Assembly: GCA_964558655.1 (NCBI GenBank)
Contig: CAZLEX010000016.1
Location: forward strand, 1-39,156
Direction of reading: 5' to 3'
Origin: RGIG6353 sp964558655
Lineage (GTDB): Bacteria > Bacillota > Clostridia > Oscillospirales > SIG627
Length of the DNA: 39,156 nt
The position numbers and the translations under genes were made by a program. The notes beneath the pieces are model-generated. The model was not told the DNA's origin and did not search any database. It saw only the letters and a program-made list of their open reading frames with translations. Below, one piece after another: positions 7,662 to 16,560 of the stretch (positions are counted from its first letter, which is position 1; every line of letters begins with the position of its first letter).

Positions 7662-9894
7662 CAAAACCGAAAACGATACCGTGATTATCTCCGGGGAAAT
7701 ATTTGACATAACATATCAAAACGAAGACAGCGGATATTCTGTTTTCGACATCGAAACGGAAAATGAAATCGTGACGGTAACCGGAAAAGTTCCCAACATT
7801 TTTGTAGGTGAAAAAATTAAGGTGAGCGGTATCTGGGTTAATCACCAAACATACGGCAAACAGTTTAAAGCCACAACTTTTGAAAATGAAATGCCGTCGG
7901 ATACCGCCTCTATGCTTAGATATCTCGCTTCCGGAGCCGTTAAAGGAGTGGGACCAAAAACTGCACAGAGAATAATCGACCGTTTCGGCGACTCTTCTTT
8001 TGAAATACTCGAAACCGCACCGGAAATGTTAAGCGAAATTAAGGGAATATCTTTCAAAAGAGCCGTTGAAATATGTGAATCGTTCAATGCACAATTCGGT
8101 ATGCGGCGCGTAATGATTTTCTTCTCACAATATTTCGGCCCGTCTTTATCTTCGAAAATATATAAAAAATGGGGTAGCTCTTCTGTAGAATTGGTTCAAT
8201 CAAATCCATACAGACTGTGCAACGAAATTTCGGGAATAAGTTTTGAAAAAGCAGATACAATAGCTAAATCTTTAGGCATTAAAAATACCTCACCCGACCG
8301 AATACAAGCCGGAATTAAATACATTTTGATGTATAATGCTTACAGTAACGGACATACTCATCTTCCGCTGAAAAAATTGTGCGAAGCCGCCGTAACCCTT
8401 TTGGAAGTTCCGGAGCAAAATATTGCCGATGCAATATCAATACTTGCACAAAAGAAAGAAATAGCGGTTACAGAGACACAGAAAGAGCACGGAATTTCAC
8501 TTTTCGAGTTCTATCAAAACGAATTGTATGTTGCACGCAAATTAACTGATATATCGAATTTTTCGGCAGACTTGGGATTCGTCAATATCGACGAGCTTAT
8601 AAGTCAAATCGAAATAACAGACGGTATAAAATATTCTGCGGAACAAAAAAAAGCAATACAAGAGGCACTTACAAGTTCTCTTTACATACTTACAGGCGGA
8701 CCCGGCACCGGAAAAACAACCATAATCCGTGCAATAATAAAAATATTCAATACCATAGGTCTTTCTTTCACACTTGCAGCTCCCACCGGGCGTGCAGCCA
8801 AAAGAATGTCGGAATCCACCTTGTATGAAGCCAGAACAATTCACAGACTGCTTGAATATGAATTTAATCCCGATGATGATAAAACATCCTTTTCGAGAAA
8901 TGATTTTAATCCGCTTGACTGTGATGCGGTAATTATCGATGAGTGTTCAATGATAGACATTTCTCTTTTTTCATCTCTTTTACATGCAATAAAACCGTCC
9001 ACACGCCTTATACTAATCGGCGACTATAACCAGCTTCCGAGTGTTGGACCCGGTGATGTTCTTCACGAAATAATAGAATCCGGTTGTTTTAAAGTCGGAA
9101 ATCTCACTGAAATATACCGTCAGGAAACGGAAAGTCACATAGTAATCAACGCTCACAAAATAAAAGAAGGTTTATACCCCAATCTGCAAAATAAAACAAC
9201 CGATTTTTTCTTCTTACAGCGAAATTCAGCCGAAAGCGTTTTATCGACAATTACCGAGCTCATAAGCAAACGCCTCCCCGCAAAATACGGAAGCGACATA
9301 CAAGAGCGGATTCAAATTTTGTGTGCTATGAAAAAAAGCGATATAGGCACTAAAAAGATGAATGAAATTCTTCAAAAAATGGAAAATCCTCCCGATGTGC
9401 AGAAAAAAGAAATTAAAATTAAAGATACCGTATACAGAGAAAACGATAAGATTATTCAAATGAGAAACAACTATCAAATAGATTGGTCGAAAAGAACATT
9501 ACTCGGTATCGAAGAAAACGGGAACGGTATCTTCAACGGAGACATAGGATACATAAAAGAAATTAACGCTTCGAACGAAACGGTCACGATTGATTTTGAC
9601 GGCCGTATCGCTGTTTACGACATTGCATCGGTTGATGACATTGAACTTGCTTATGCCATTACAATTCACAAAAGTCAAGGTAGCGAGTATCCTGTAGTCA
9701 TACTTCCGATACTAAACAATTCTCCACTGTTAATGACGAGAAATTTATTGTATACAGCTATTACACGAGCTAAAAAAATGGTTATCATCGTCGGAGACCG
9801 TGAAGCCGTAAATGCAATGGTAGACAATACAGCAAATCAAAGAAGGTATACACGACTTGCTGAAATTATCAAAAATATTAAAAAAACCCAGTGA
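7654..9894 (+). CDS. recD2: RecD2-type ATP-dependent DNA helicase
   Basis: This 746-residue superfamily 1B (5'-3') helicase acts in DNA repair and replication-fork maintenance. It begins with the OB-like SGEIFDITYQNEDSGYSV segment typical of RecD2, followed by tandem helix-hairpin-helix repeats (GVGPKTAQRI and EIKGISFKRA, about residues 100-150) that RecD from RecBCD lacks. Helicase motifs: Walker A GGPGTGKTT (348-356), motif II VIIDECSMID (about 426-435), AITIHKSQGSEYP (about 668-680) and LLYTAITRAKKMV near the C-terminus. ATG 7654 with AAGGAA at 7640-7645 is preferred over the upstream in-frame ATG at 7612, which has no ribosome binding site. There is no recB/recC nearby, consistent with the stand-alone RecD2 class. 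Confidence 0.94.
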   Translation: MFDKTENDTVIISGEIFDITYQNEDSGYSVFDIETENEIVTVTGKVPNIFVGEKIKVSGIWVNHQTYGKQFKATTFENEMPSDTASMLRYLASGAVKGVGPKTAQRIIDRFGDSSFEILETAPEMLSEIKGISFKRAVEICESFNAQFGMRRVMIFFSQYFGPSLSSKIYKKWGSSSVELVQSNPYRLCNEISGISFEKADTIAKSLGIKNTSPDRIQAGIKYILMYNAYSNGHTHLPLKKLCEAAVTLLEVPEQNIADAISILAQKKEIAVTETQKEHGISLFEFYQNELYVARKLTDISNFSADLGFVNIDELISQIEITDGIKYSAEQKKAIQEALTSSLYILTGGPGTGKTTIIRAIIKIFNTIGLSFTLAAPTGRAAKRMSESTLYEARTIHRLLEYEFNPDDDKTSFSRNDFNPLDCDAVIIDECSMIDISLFSSLLHAIKPSTRLILIGDYNQLPSVGPGDVLHEIIESGCFKVGNLTEIYRQETESHIVINAHKIKEGLYPNLQNKTTDFFFLQRNSAESVLSTITELISKRLPAKYGSDIQERIQILCAMKKSDIGTKKMNEILQKMENPPDVQKKEIKIKDTVYRENDKIIQMRNNYQIDWSKRTLLGIEENGNGIFNGDIGYIKEINASNETVTIDFDGRIAVYDIASVDDIELAYAITIHKSQGSEYPVVILPILNNSPLLMTRNLLYTAITRAKKMVIIVGDREAVNAMVDNTANQRRYTRLAEIIKNIKKTQ

Positions 9895-10531
9895 CAAATT
9901 ACTTCGTTTACTGTTTCCGCCGAAATGCATAGTTTGCAACACCATCTTAAGCTATTATGCAAAATTTCCCTATTGCAATGAATGTCATTTAATATTGAAA
10001 AGTGCAAAAATCTCGGCAAAATCCGAAATAAATTTACCTTATATTGACGAGGTATATGTCCTCTATTCTTATGACAGCGAATATGTAAAATCATCGGTTT
10101 TTCACGCTAAAAGAATTTTTTCACACTCATTTGCCATATTCTTTGCGAATGAATGTGCCGAACTTTTTGAAAAATCAAATTTTATATCAAAAATTGATTT
10201 TATTACTTTTGCAACAAGACGAAAGTCGGAAAAACGCACAGAAGGTTTTGATCAGGCGGAAGAAATGGCGAAAACGATATCCGAAATAACCGGTATTCAA
10301 TATCAGAAAACGCTTCTTCGTACAAGAAAAACAAAAAAGCAACGCACACTTTCTTCTAACGAAAGGAAAGAAAATGTAAGCGGTGCTTTCCGTTGCACAA
10401 CAAATTTAGATGGTAAAAATGTTTTACTTGTAGATGATGTGCTTACTACAGGTTCGACTTTATCCGAATGTTCTAAAGTTTTAAAGGGAGCAGGAGCCGA
10501 AAAAGTTTTTGTTTTAGCATTTGCATGTTAG
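9857..10531 (+). CDS. comF: ComF-family phosphoribosyltransferase-like protein
   Basis: This 224-residue protein has an N-terminal zinc-finger pair (Cys24-X2-Cys27 and Cys40-X2-Cys43) and a C-terminal PRTase fold with the PRPP loop VLLVDDVLTTGST (about 189-201). In between lie RKSEKRTEGFDQAEEMA and KTKKQRTLSSNERKENVSGAF, both typical of ComF/GntX. In Bacillus, ComF helps drive the uptake of single-stranded DNA in competence; in other bacteria its role is less clear. Translation starts at TTG 9857, the only start that keeps the zinc cysteines, inside the recD2 end (38-bp overlap). The overlap implies co-transcription with recD2. Confidence 0.88.
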   Translation: MLKLSKILKKPSDKLLRLLFPPKCIVCNTILSYYAKFPYCNECHLILKSAKISAKSEINLPYIDEVYVLYSYDSEYVKSSVFHAKRIFSHSFAIFFANECAELFEKSNFISKIDFITFATRRKSEKRTEGFDQAEEMAKTISEITGIQYQKTLLRTRKTKKQRTLSSNERKENVSGAFRCTTNLDGKNVLLVDDVLTTGSTLSECSKVLKGAGAEKVFVLAFAC

Positions 10532-10539
10532 AAAATGTA

Positions 10540-10568
10540 TTGTTTTTTTATACAAAATATGTTAAAAT
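10540..10568 (+). promoter_or_regulatory. Promoter of typA-ispDF
   Basis: TTGTTT (10540-10545), 17-bp spacer, TAAAAT (10563-10568), 33 bp ahead of the typA start. No terminator separates it from comF, so read-through from recD2-comF is also possible. Confidence 0.55.
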
Positions 10569-10601
10569 AAATTGTTAAATTATAAAAATCGAGGGATACT
10601 T

Positions 10602-12422
10602 ATGAATCAGGAAAAAATAAGAAATATTGCAATTATAGCACATGTCGATCACGGAAAAACCACTTTGGTAGATGCTATGCTTAAACAAACCGGTACTTTC
10701 CGTGAAAACGAACAGGTTGCGGAACGGGTTATGGACTCAAATGATTTGGAAAAAGAAAGAGGTATCACCATTCTCGCAAAAAACACCTCTCTTTTCTACA
10801 ACGACTGCAAAATTAATATTGTCGATACTCCCGGTCACGCGGATTTCGGCGGAGAAGTTGAACGAAGCTTATCCATGGTAGACGGTGTACTTTTGCTCGT
10901 AGATGCTTTTGAAGGGTGTATGCCGCAAACCAGAACCGTACTGAAAAAGGCTTTGGAGCTTGGTCTATCCCCTATTATTGTAATCAATAAAGCGGATCGA
11001 CCGAACGCCAGATCAAAAGAAGTTCTCGATGAAGTATACAGCTTGTTAATAGATCTTGATGCAACGGAAGAACAACTTGATATGCCCGTTATCTATGCTT
11101 CCGGCCGTGACGGTTGGGCATCTCTCTCACCGGATGTCAAAACTGATAATTTGAAAGTATTATTCGATACAATTATAGATAATATTCCGCATCCGACAGG
11201 AGAAGCCAACGCTCCGTTTCAAATGGTTGTTTCTAATATTGATTTCAATGAGTATACAGGCAGAATTGCAGTCGGAAGGATTGCCAGAGGCGATATTTCC
11301 GAAAAGAAATTTGTAAGTGTAGTCAGACGGGACGGAAAAATCGAAAAAACAAGAATTGTTAATCTTTATACTTTTTCTGGTCTGAAAAAAAATCAGGTTG
11401 TTGAAGCAGGTGCCGGCGAAATTGTCTGCATATCCGGCATACCCGACATAAACATCGGCGATACGATTTGCGATGCCGATACACCGGAAGGTTTGCCTTT
11501 TGTAGATATCGAACAACCCGTTTTGTCGATTAATATTTCCGTAAATACAAGCCCGTTTGCAGGAACGGAAGGCACATATGTTACTTCAAGGCATCTCCGT
11601 GAAAGACTTTACAGAGAACTTGAATCCAATATCAGTCTGAAGGTTGAAGACGGTGAAACCGCAGATACATTCAGAGTTTCCGGAAGAGGAGAATTGCACC
11701 TTTCCGTATTAATTGAAAATATGCGTCGACAGGGTTATGAATTTGAAGTGTCCAATCCATCTGTTATAACAAAAGAAATTGACGGTGAGATTTGCGAGCC
11801 TTACGAAAACTTATACATAGATGTTCCCGATGAATATTGCGGAACGGTAATTGACGATGTTTCACAGCGTCGAGGAGAACTCGTACAAATGTCACCTTCA
11901 ACAACAGGTTTTACCCGTCTTGAGTTTACGATAACATCTCGTGGGCTTATCGGTTGTCGCTCAACATTAATGACGCTTACAAAAGGAAATGCAGTCGTTA
12001 ATTCTTCTTTTGCAGGCTATTGTCATATCAAAGGAAAAATGTCTCGCCGCTCAAGAGGTTCTCTCGTTGCATGGGAAAACGGTGCCGCAACTTCTTATGG
12101 TCTTTTTAATGCACAGGACAGAGGAGCTATGTTTATAGGGCCGGCAACAAATGTATATCAGGGTATGGTCGTAGGTGAATGTAACGAAACAGGAGATCTT
12201 GTTGTTAATGTTTGTAAAAAGAAACATTTAACGGCTATTCGTTCTGCAGGTGCCGATGAAGCACTTCGCCTTGTTCCTCCGAGATTAATGAGTCTGGAAA
12301 AATGTCTGGAATTTATTGCCGATGACGAACTTCTGGAAGTCACGCCTACCTCTTTACGCTTAAGAAAGAAAATTCTCAGTAATGAATTAAGAGCAAAAAT
12401 GAGAGCAAAAGAAAATGGCTGA
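10602..12422 (+). CDS. typA: Ribosome-associated GTPase TypA/BipA
   Basis: This 606-residue translational GTPase of the EF-G/LepA family binds 70S ribosomes and assists ribosome assembly, especially under cold or other stress. GTPase motifs: G1 AHVDHGKTT (about 12-20), the switch segment VAERVMDSNDLEKERGITI (about 36-54), G3 DTPGHADFGGEVERSL, G4 NKADR. The BipA-specific C-terminal part follows, with SRGLIGCRSTLMTLTKGN and the VVNVCKKKHLTAIRSAGAD segment. ATG 10602 with GAGGG at 10591-10595 is used; the in-frame ATG at 10572 has no ribosome binding site. The stop overlaps the ispDF start by 8 bp. Confidence 0.97.
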   Translation: MNQEKIRNIAIIAHVDHGKTTLVDAMLKQTGTFRENEQVAERVMDSNDLEKERGITILAKNTSLFYNDCKINIVDTPGHADFGGEVERSLSMVDGVLLLVDAFEGCMPQTRTVLKKALELGLSPIIVINKADRPNARSKEVLDEVYSLLIDLDATEEQLDMPVIYASGRDGWASLSPDVKTDNLKVLFDTIIDNIPHPTGEANAPFQMVVSNIDFNEYTGRIAVGRIARGDISEKKFVSVVRRDGKIEKTRIVNLYTFSGLKKNQVVEAGAGEIVCISGIPDINIGDTICDADTPEGLPFVDIEQPVLSINISVNTSPFAGTEGTYVTSRHLRERLYRELESNISLKVEDGETADTFRVSGRGELHLSVLIENMRRQGYEFEVSNPSVITKEIDGEICEPYENLYIDVPDEYCGTVIDDVSQRRGELVQMSPSTTGFTRLEFTITSRGLIGCRSTLMTLTKGNAVVNSSFAGYCHIKGKMSRRSRGSLVAWENGAATSYGLFNAQDRGAMFIGPATNVYQGMVVGECNETGDLVVNVCKKKHLTAIRSAGADEALRLVPPRLMSLEKCLEFIADDELLEVTPTSLRLRKKILSNELRAKMRAKENG

Positions 12423-13584
12423 TATCAAAGTCAGTGTAATAGTTGCGGCCGCCGGTAACAGCCGTCGAATGAACGGTGTTACGGAATCAAAACAGTTAAT
12501 TTCCATTAATTCGCGTCAAATTATTGATTATTCTCTGGAAGTTTTTTCAAAATCAAAATTTGTGTCGGAAATAATAGTTGTAACAAAAGAAGAAGATATT
12601 TTACAAACACAAATTATTTGCGAAACCTATAATAAAGTAAAACACATCATTTTAGGCGGCAGTGACAGATTTAAGTCTGTAAGTTTAGCTTTTGAAAAAA
12701 TATCTCCCGCATCTGATTTTGTTGCAATTCATGACGCAGCCCGTCCTCTCATATCTGTTGATTTTGTCGACTTTCTTATTTCCGAAGCCTATAAATACGG
12801 TTCTGCCTGTCCGGTTGCAAAAGCAACTGATACAGTGAAACAATCGTGCGACGGATTGTTTATAAGCAATACCGTTGACCGAAACACCGTGTTTTTTGCA
12901 CAAACTCCGCAAATATTCAAAACCGATATTTATAGAGCCTCATTAAACGCAGCTAAAATTGCAAAAAAAGATTTTACGGATGATGCATCAATTGTTGAAA
13001 ATTCGGGGCATCCCGTACACATTTGCATTAGCGAAAGACCTAATGTTAAAATTACTTTTCCTCAAGATATTCAATTGGCAAAATTTTATATGAACGGATG
13101 TAGACATGAAGAAAATATGAAAATCGGACACGGATATGATGTGCACAGACTTGTATCGGGCAGAAATTTAATATTGGGCGGAGTCAAAATCGAACATTCT
13201 CGTGGGTTGCTCGGGCACTCTGACGCAGATGTTCTTACTCATGCCGTTATGGATGCGATTATAGGTGCTCTCGGACTTGGTGACATCGGAAAACATTTTC
13301 CTGACAATGACGAAAAATACAAAAATATTTCAAGCCTTGAATTGTTGAGTAATGTTGAAAATTTAATCGAAAAAAGCGGTTATACAATTGGAAATATAGA
13401 TGCAACGATTATCGCTCAAGAGCCGAAGCTTGCACCTTACATTCCGAAAATGAAACAAAATCTCGCCGAAATTTTAAAATGCGAAGAAAAGTGCATAAAT
13501 ATTAAAGCTACTACCGAAGAAGGACTCGGTTTTACGGGAAATCTCTCCGGAATAAGTGCTCATGCGGTTGCTTTGATTAGATAA
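12415..13584 (+). CDS. ispDF: Bifunctional IspD/IspF of the MEP isoprenoid pathway
   Basis: This 389-residue fusion combines two enzymes. Residues 1-225 are MEP cytidylyltransferase (IspD): nucleotide loop AAAGNSRRMNG (11-21), KQ, HDAARP (about 106-111), DTVKQS, TPQIF, DDASIVE. From Met235 on is 2-C-methyl-erythritol 2,4-cyclodiphosphate synthase (IspF): MKIGHGYDVHRL with the zinc-binding Asp and His, LLGHSDADVLTHAVMDA, GDIGKHFPDND, NIDATIIAQEPKLAPYI and the closing TTEEGLGFTG. The two domains are joined in one frame by a short linker (about 226-234). It shares 8 bp with typA. With dxs at 26.8-28.6 kb, it gives two steps of the non-mevalonate pathway in this window. Fused IspDF is well known in alpha- and epsilon-proteobacteria and is also found in some Firmicutes. 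Confidence 0.96.
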   Translation: MADIKVSVIVAAAGNSRRMNGVTESKQLISINSRQIIDYSLEVFSKSKFVSEIIVVTKEEDILQTQIICETYNKVKHIILGGSDRFKSVSLAFEKISPASDFVAIHDAARPLISVDFVDFLISEAYKYGSACPVAKATDTVKQSCDGLFISNTVDRNTVFFAQTPQIFKTDIYRASLNAAKIAKKDFTDDASIVENSGHPVHICISERPNVKITFPQDIQLAKFYMNGCRHEENMKIGHGYDVHRLVSGRNLILGGVKIEHSRGLLGHSDADVLTHAVMDAIIGALGLGDIGKHFPDNDEKYKNISSLELLSNVENLIEKSGYTIGNIDATIIAQEPKLAPYIPKMKQNLAEILKCEEKCINIKATTEEGLGFTGNLSGISAHAVALIR

Positions 13585-13636
13585 TTAGTGTATTTATTTG
13601 TAAATAAAAAATAGCCATTCTAAAGTGAACACTATT

Positions 13637-15217
13637 ATGAATAATTTAAAAAAACGATTTTTTGCTCCCGAAACAGTTACGGAATATTTATATCCGTCAG
13701 AAATAAAATCGGAATATAAAATAAAATCATCTGAAAATCTTTTAAATTCGTCGGCACTTAATGTTTCTTTTTGCGAAAATGATTTTTCTGTATTTACAGA
13801 AAAAGGTTCTTACATTATCCTGGATTTTGGCAAGGAAATATGCGGTGGTATTCGCGTTATTACACAAGGAAATCCGAATCACTGTGCCGATATACATATC
13901 AGATTCGGCGAATCACTGTCAGAAGCCACATCCGAATTAGGTGAAAAAAATTCACAAAATGCTCATTCACCTCGCGACTTCAAAGCATTACTTCCGGGAC
14001 TTTCCGATTTGACTTTTGGACAAACCGGTTTCAGATTTGTTTTTATTGAACTGTGTTCCGAACAACCGATTTTTATAAAAAACATACTTGGCACCAATAC
14101 AGTTCAAAAATTCCCTTTTGAAGCAAAAATCACAACCAACGATAATATTTTAAATACAATTCTCGACACTGCCGCTTATACTGTAAAACTCTGTCATCAG
14201 AACGGAGTAATATGGGACGGTATAAAGCGTGATCGTCTTGTTTGGATAGGTGATTTTCATCAAGAAATGCTGACATCTTTGTATCTGTTCGGTGACAACG
14301 AAAATGTACGCAATTCCATTTTATTTGCAAAAGATGACACCTTACACGCTTTGAATCATTGGGTAAACGGAATGCCATCTTATTCTATATGGTGGATAAT
14401 ATGTTTGTGCGATTATGTTGATTTCACCGGAAACATTGATTTTTTTAAACAAAATGCAGATTTTGCCGAAAAAATTCTTTTTGAGTTCAACAATTCAACC
14501 GACGCCGACGGCAACATAAAAACAAACAATGCTTATTTTCTTGACTGGCCAACTTGTGGGACACACGAAGCGGAAATAGGGACAATTGCCCTTTTAATTA
14601 TAAGTGCAAAAAAATTTTTGGATTTTTACAAAAATAAAGATGCCGAAGAACTAATATTAAAACTTTCTCCAAAGCTGAAGAAGTCCGTGCCCGTTTCAAA
14701 ACAAAGTATTTCCTTAAAATTTTTATCGGGTATTGATTCGGAAAACATAATTGAAAAAATTGAAAGAAACGGAGCTGAAGGCTTTTCGACTTTCATGTCA
14801 TATTATATATTGAAAGCCTACAAATCCGCAGGCGGAAAAAAATCTTTAGAGCTTATAAAAGAATATTTCGGAGGAATGATAAGTCGAGGTGCGACAACTT
14901 TCTGGGAAGATTTTGATGTTAAATGGTTGTGTGAATCCGGAAGAATAGATTCGTTTGTTAAAAGAGGTGAAAAAGACATTCACGGTGATTTCGGGAATTA
15001 TTGTTATCGAGGATTCAGACATTCTCTTTGTCATGGCTGGTCATCGGGTGTACTCGCATTCTTTATTGAAGAAATTATGGGAATTACAGTAAAAAACAAC
15101 AGTATAGTTAAAATTAAACCGGATATTTCGAAAATCAAGTACATTAAAGCCGAAATTCCGATAAACAAAGAAATTATGACAATAGAAATCGACAATAACA
15201 ATACAACGGTTAAATGA
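13637..15217 (+). CDS. GH78-like (alpha-L-rhamnosidase-type) glycoside hydrolase
   Basis: This 526-residue protein combines a beta-sandwich N-terminal part (about 1-165, with GSYIILDFGKEICGG) and an (alpha/alpha)6-barrel. The catalytic region reads WDGIKRDRLVWIGDFHQEM (about 196-214), the counterpart of the DxxxRDRxxWxGD signature in the six-hairpin rhamnosidase group. Later come TTFWEDFD (about 421-428) and HSLCHGWSSG (about 464-473), both typical. No signal peptide is seen, so it probably works on imported oligosaccharides or glycosides in the cytoplasm. ATG 13637 with a weak AAAGTG is preferred over GTG 13625. Real sugar specificity is unknown; GH78 relatives also include other activities. 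It is followed by a strong terminator and flanks the defence locus. Confidence 0.8.
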   Translation: MNNLKKRFFAPETVTEYLYPSEIKSEYKIKSSENLLNSSALNVSFCENDFSVFTEKGSYIILDFGKEICGGIRVITQGNPNHCADIHIRFGESLSEATSELGEKNSQNAHSPRDFKALLPGLSDLTFGQTGFRFVFIELCSEQPIFIKNILGTNTVQKFPFEAKITTNDNILNTILDTAAYTVKLCHQNGVIWDGIKRDRLVWIGDFHQEMLTSLYLFGDNENVRNSILFAKDDTLHALNHWVNGMPSYSIWWIICLCDYVDFTGNIDFFKQNADFAEKILFEFNNSTDADGNIKTNNAYFLDWPTCGTHEAEIGTIALLIISAKKFLDFYKNKDAEELILKLSPKLKKSVPVSKQSISLKFLSGIDSENIIEKIERNGAEGFSTFMSYYILKAYKSAGGKKSLELIKEYFGGMISRGATTFWEDFDVKWLCESGRIDSFVKRGEKDIHGDFGNYCYRGFRHSLCHGWSSGVLAFFIEEIMGITVKNNSIVKIKPDISKIKYIKAEIPINKEIMTIEIDNNNTTVK

Positions 15218-15249
15218 ACAATCATTAATAAAATTAATAAAAACAAATT

Positions 15250-15287
15250 GCCAATCATCTCTTTTACGAAATGATTGGCTGTTTTTT
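15250..15287 (+). terminator. Terminator after the GH78-like gene
   Basis: GCCAATCAT (15250-15258) pairs with ATGATTGGC (15271-15279), followed by TGTTTTTTT. It separates the glycosidase from the restriction-modification locus. Confidence 0.85.
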
Positions 15288-15348
15288 TATAAGAAATCCA
15301 CCGCCAAAAAGGTGCAAATAAGAAATTATATTTTTATTTTCCGAAATT

Positions 15349-15376
15349 AAGGTATAGTCGAATACGGCTATACCTT
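15349..15376. repeat. Strong 12-bp hairpin upstream of the defence locus
   Basis: AAGGTATAGTCG, loop AATA, CGGCTATACCTT: 12 pairs with one G-T wobble. No T-run follows on either strand, so it is not an intrinsic terminator. It lies about 95 bp upstream of the -35 of the locus promoter. It could be an operator, the end of a transferred island or an RNA element. The rest of 15288-15470 has no gene. Confidence 0.6.
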
Positions 15377-15470
15377 TCAATTTGCAATAAAAACAGAACC
15401 GATAAATAAATTGATTAATCATGAAAATATCTTAAAAAAACCGCAAATCGCGGCAAATAAAGCGTAATGA

Positions 15471-15499
15471 TTGAAAAATATGATAAAATATGCTATAAT
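15471..15499 (+). promoter_or_regulatory. Promoter of the restriction-modification locus
   Basis: TTGAAA (15471-15476), 17-bp spacer, TATAAT (15494-15499) with TGC directly upstream (extended -10). The first start codon is at 15562, so the leader is about 55 nt. Confidence 0.8.
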
Positions 15500-15561
15500 A
15501 TCCGTGATGCGTAAATTTTAATGTACCGAATGTAATATTCGATGTGCAAGAAAGGTTATAT

Positions 15562-16560
15562 ATGCCAGACATCATAACAAAAGATATAGATATTTTAGAA
15601 GACGGGTTACTCTCTTCATATCCCGATGTTCTGAAAATTCTGTTAAAGGATAAAACAACAGGTAAAAACATTTTGTGGGGAACAAAAGATTATATACAAA
15701 ACGGCGAGGGATTCGAAGAAAATGCTGAGATACGGATTCAATGTATTACAGGTCTCTTTTCAACCGAAATACAACCTCGTGCTACAAAATCAAAAGAGAT
15801 ACAAACAATGCGTATCAAAGCGAAAGCAGAAGTTTTTACGCCTTGTTGGATTTGTAATGAACAGAACAATCTTATAGACGATGCGTGGTTTGAACGGAAA
15901 AATATATTCAATACACCAAACGGACAAACATGGATAGTCACAGCCGAGCCTATTGTTTTCGATGAAAAAAAGACATGGAAAAAATATGTTGATTCAAATA
16001 GGCTTGAAATCACTTGCGGAGAGGCTCCGTATTTGGTTAGCCGTTACGATTCCGCAACCGGTACTTATCTGCCGATATTACAAAGAATAGGTTTACTCGA
16101 CAGAAAATTGCGTGTTGTATGCGAAAACTGCAATGAAGAAAATGAATGGTATAAATGGGCAATTCGTTCTTACCAAAGCGTATACGGATATGAATTTCAA
16201 GGCGACAGTCTTTTAATCGCAAGAGAAAATCTGTTTTATACCTTCATCGATTATTACAAGTATAAATTCGGCAAAATGCCTACTTTGGACAAACTAAAAA
16301 AAGTCGCAAATATTATTGCGTGGAATATTTGGCAAATGGACGGCTTAACTTGTACTGTCCCCTATTCCTGTCACGCATTTGAGGTGCAAGACAGACAAAC
16401 CTCTCTATTCGATGACTGTGCTACGGAATATAAACAGTGTCCCGGATGTGAAAAAAACGACATGTTTTCTCATAACGGAATTTATTGCAAAATCAAAGAT
16501 TGGCGAGACAATTCGTCATTGCTTTATGTCTCAATAATTCAAAGGGAGAAAAACAAATGA
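15562..16560 (+). CDS. Methyltransferase-like R-M subunit without a clear catalytic motif
   Basis: This 332-residue protein resembles proteins usually annotated as 'restriction endonuclease subunit M'. KAEVFTPCWICNEQNN (about 88-103) looks like the FTP-containing motif X region of gamma-class N6-adenine methyltransferases. LEITCGEAPYLVSRYD (about 149-164) follows, and YGYEFQGDSLLIARENLF recalls the acidic strand and helix after motif I in type IIG enzymes. I cannot find [DNS]PP[YFW]; the nearest candidate is TVPY (in LTCTVPYSC). Cys pairs Cys95/Cys98, Cys187/Cys190 and Cys293/Cys296 could bind metal. ATG 15562 follows AGAAAGG. The stop overlaps the next start (ATGA, 4 bp), so the two products are probably made together. 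It is likely a partner subunit or a degenerate methylase; this is inference. Confidence 0.7.
   Translation: MPDIITKDIDILEDGLLSSYPDVLKILLKDKTTGKNILWGTKDYIQNGEGFEENAEIRIQCITGLFSTEIQPRATKSKEIQTMRIKAKAEVFTPCWICNEQNNLIDDAWFERKNIFNTPNGQTWIVTAEPIVFDEKKTWKKYVDSNRLEITCGEAPYLVSRYDSATGTYLPILQRIGLLDRKLRVVCENCNEENEWYKWAIRSYQSVYGYEFQGDSLLIARENLFYTFIDYYKYKFGKMPTLDKLKKVANIIAWNIWQMDGLTCTVPYSCHAFEVQDRQTSLFDDCATEYKQCPGCEKNDMFSHNGIYCKIKDWRDNSSLLYVSIIQREKNK

Noticed and set aside
13625..13636. GTG start of the GH78-like gene
   Set aside because: No ribosome binding site upstream. The ATG at 13637 has at least a weak AAAGTG.
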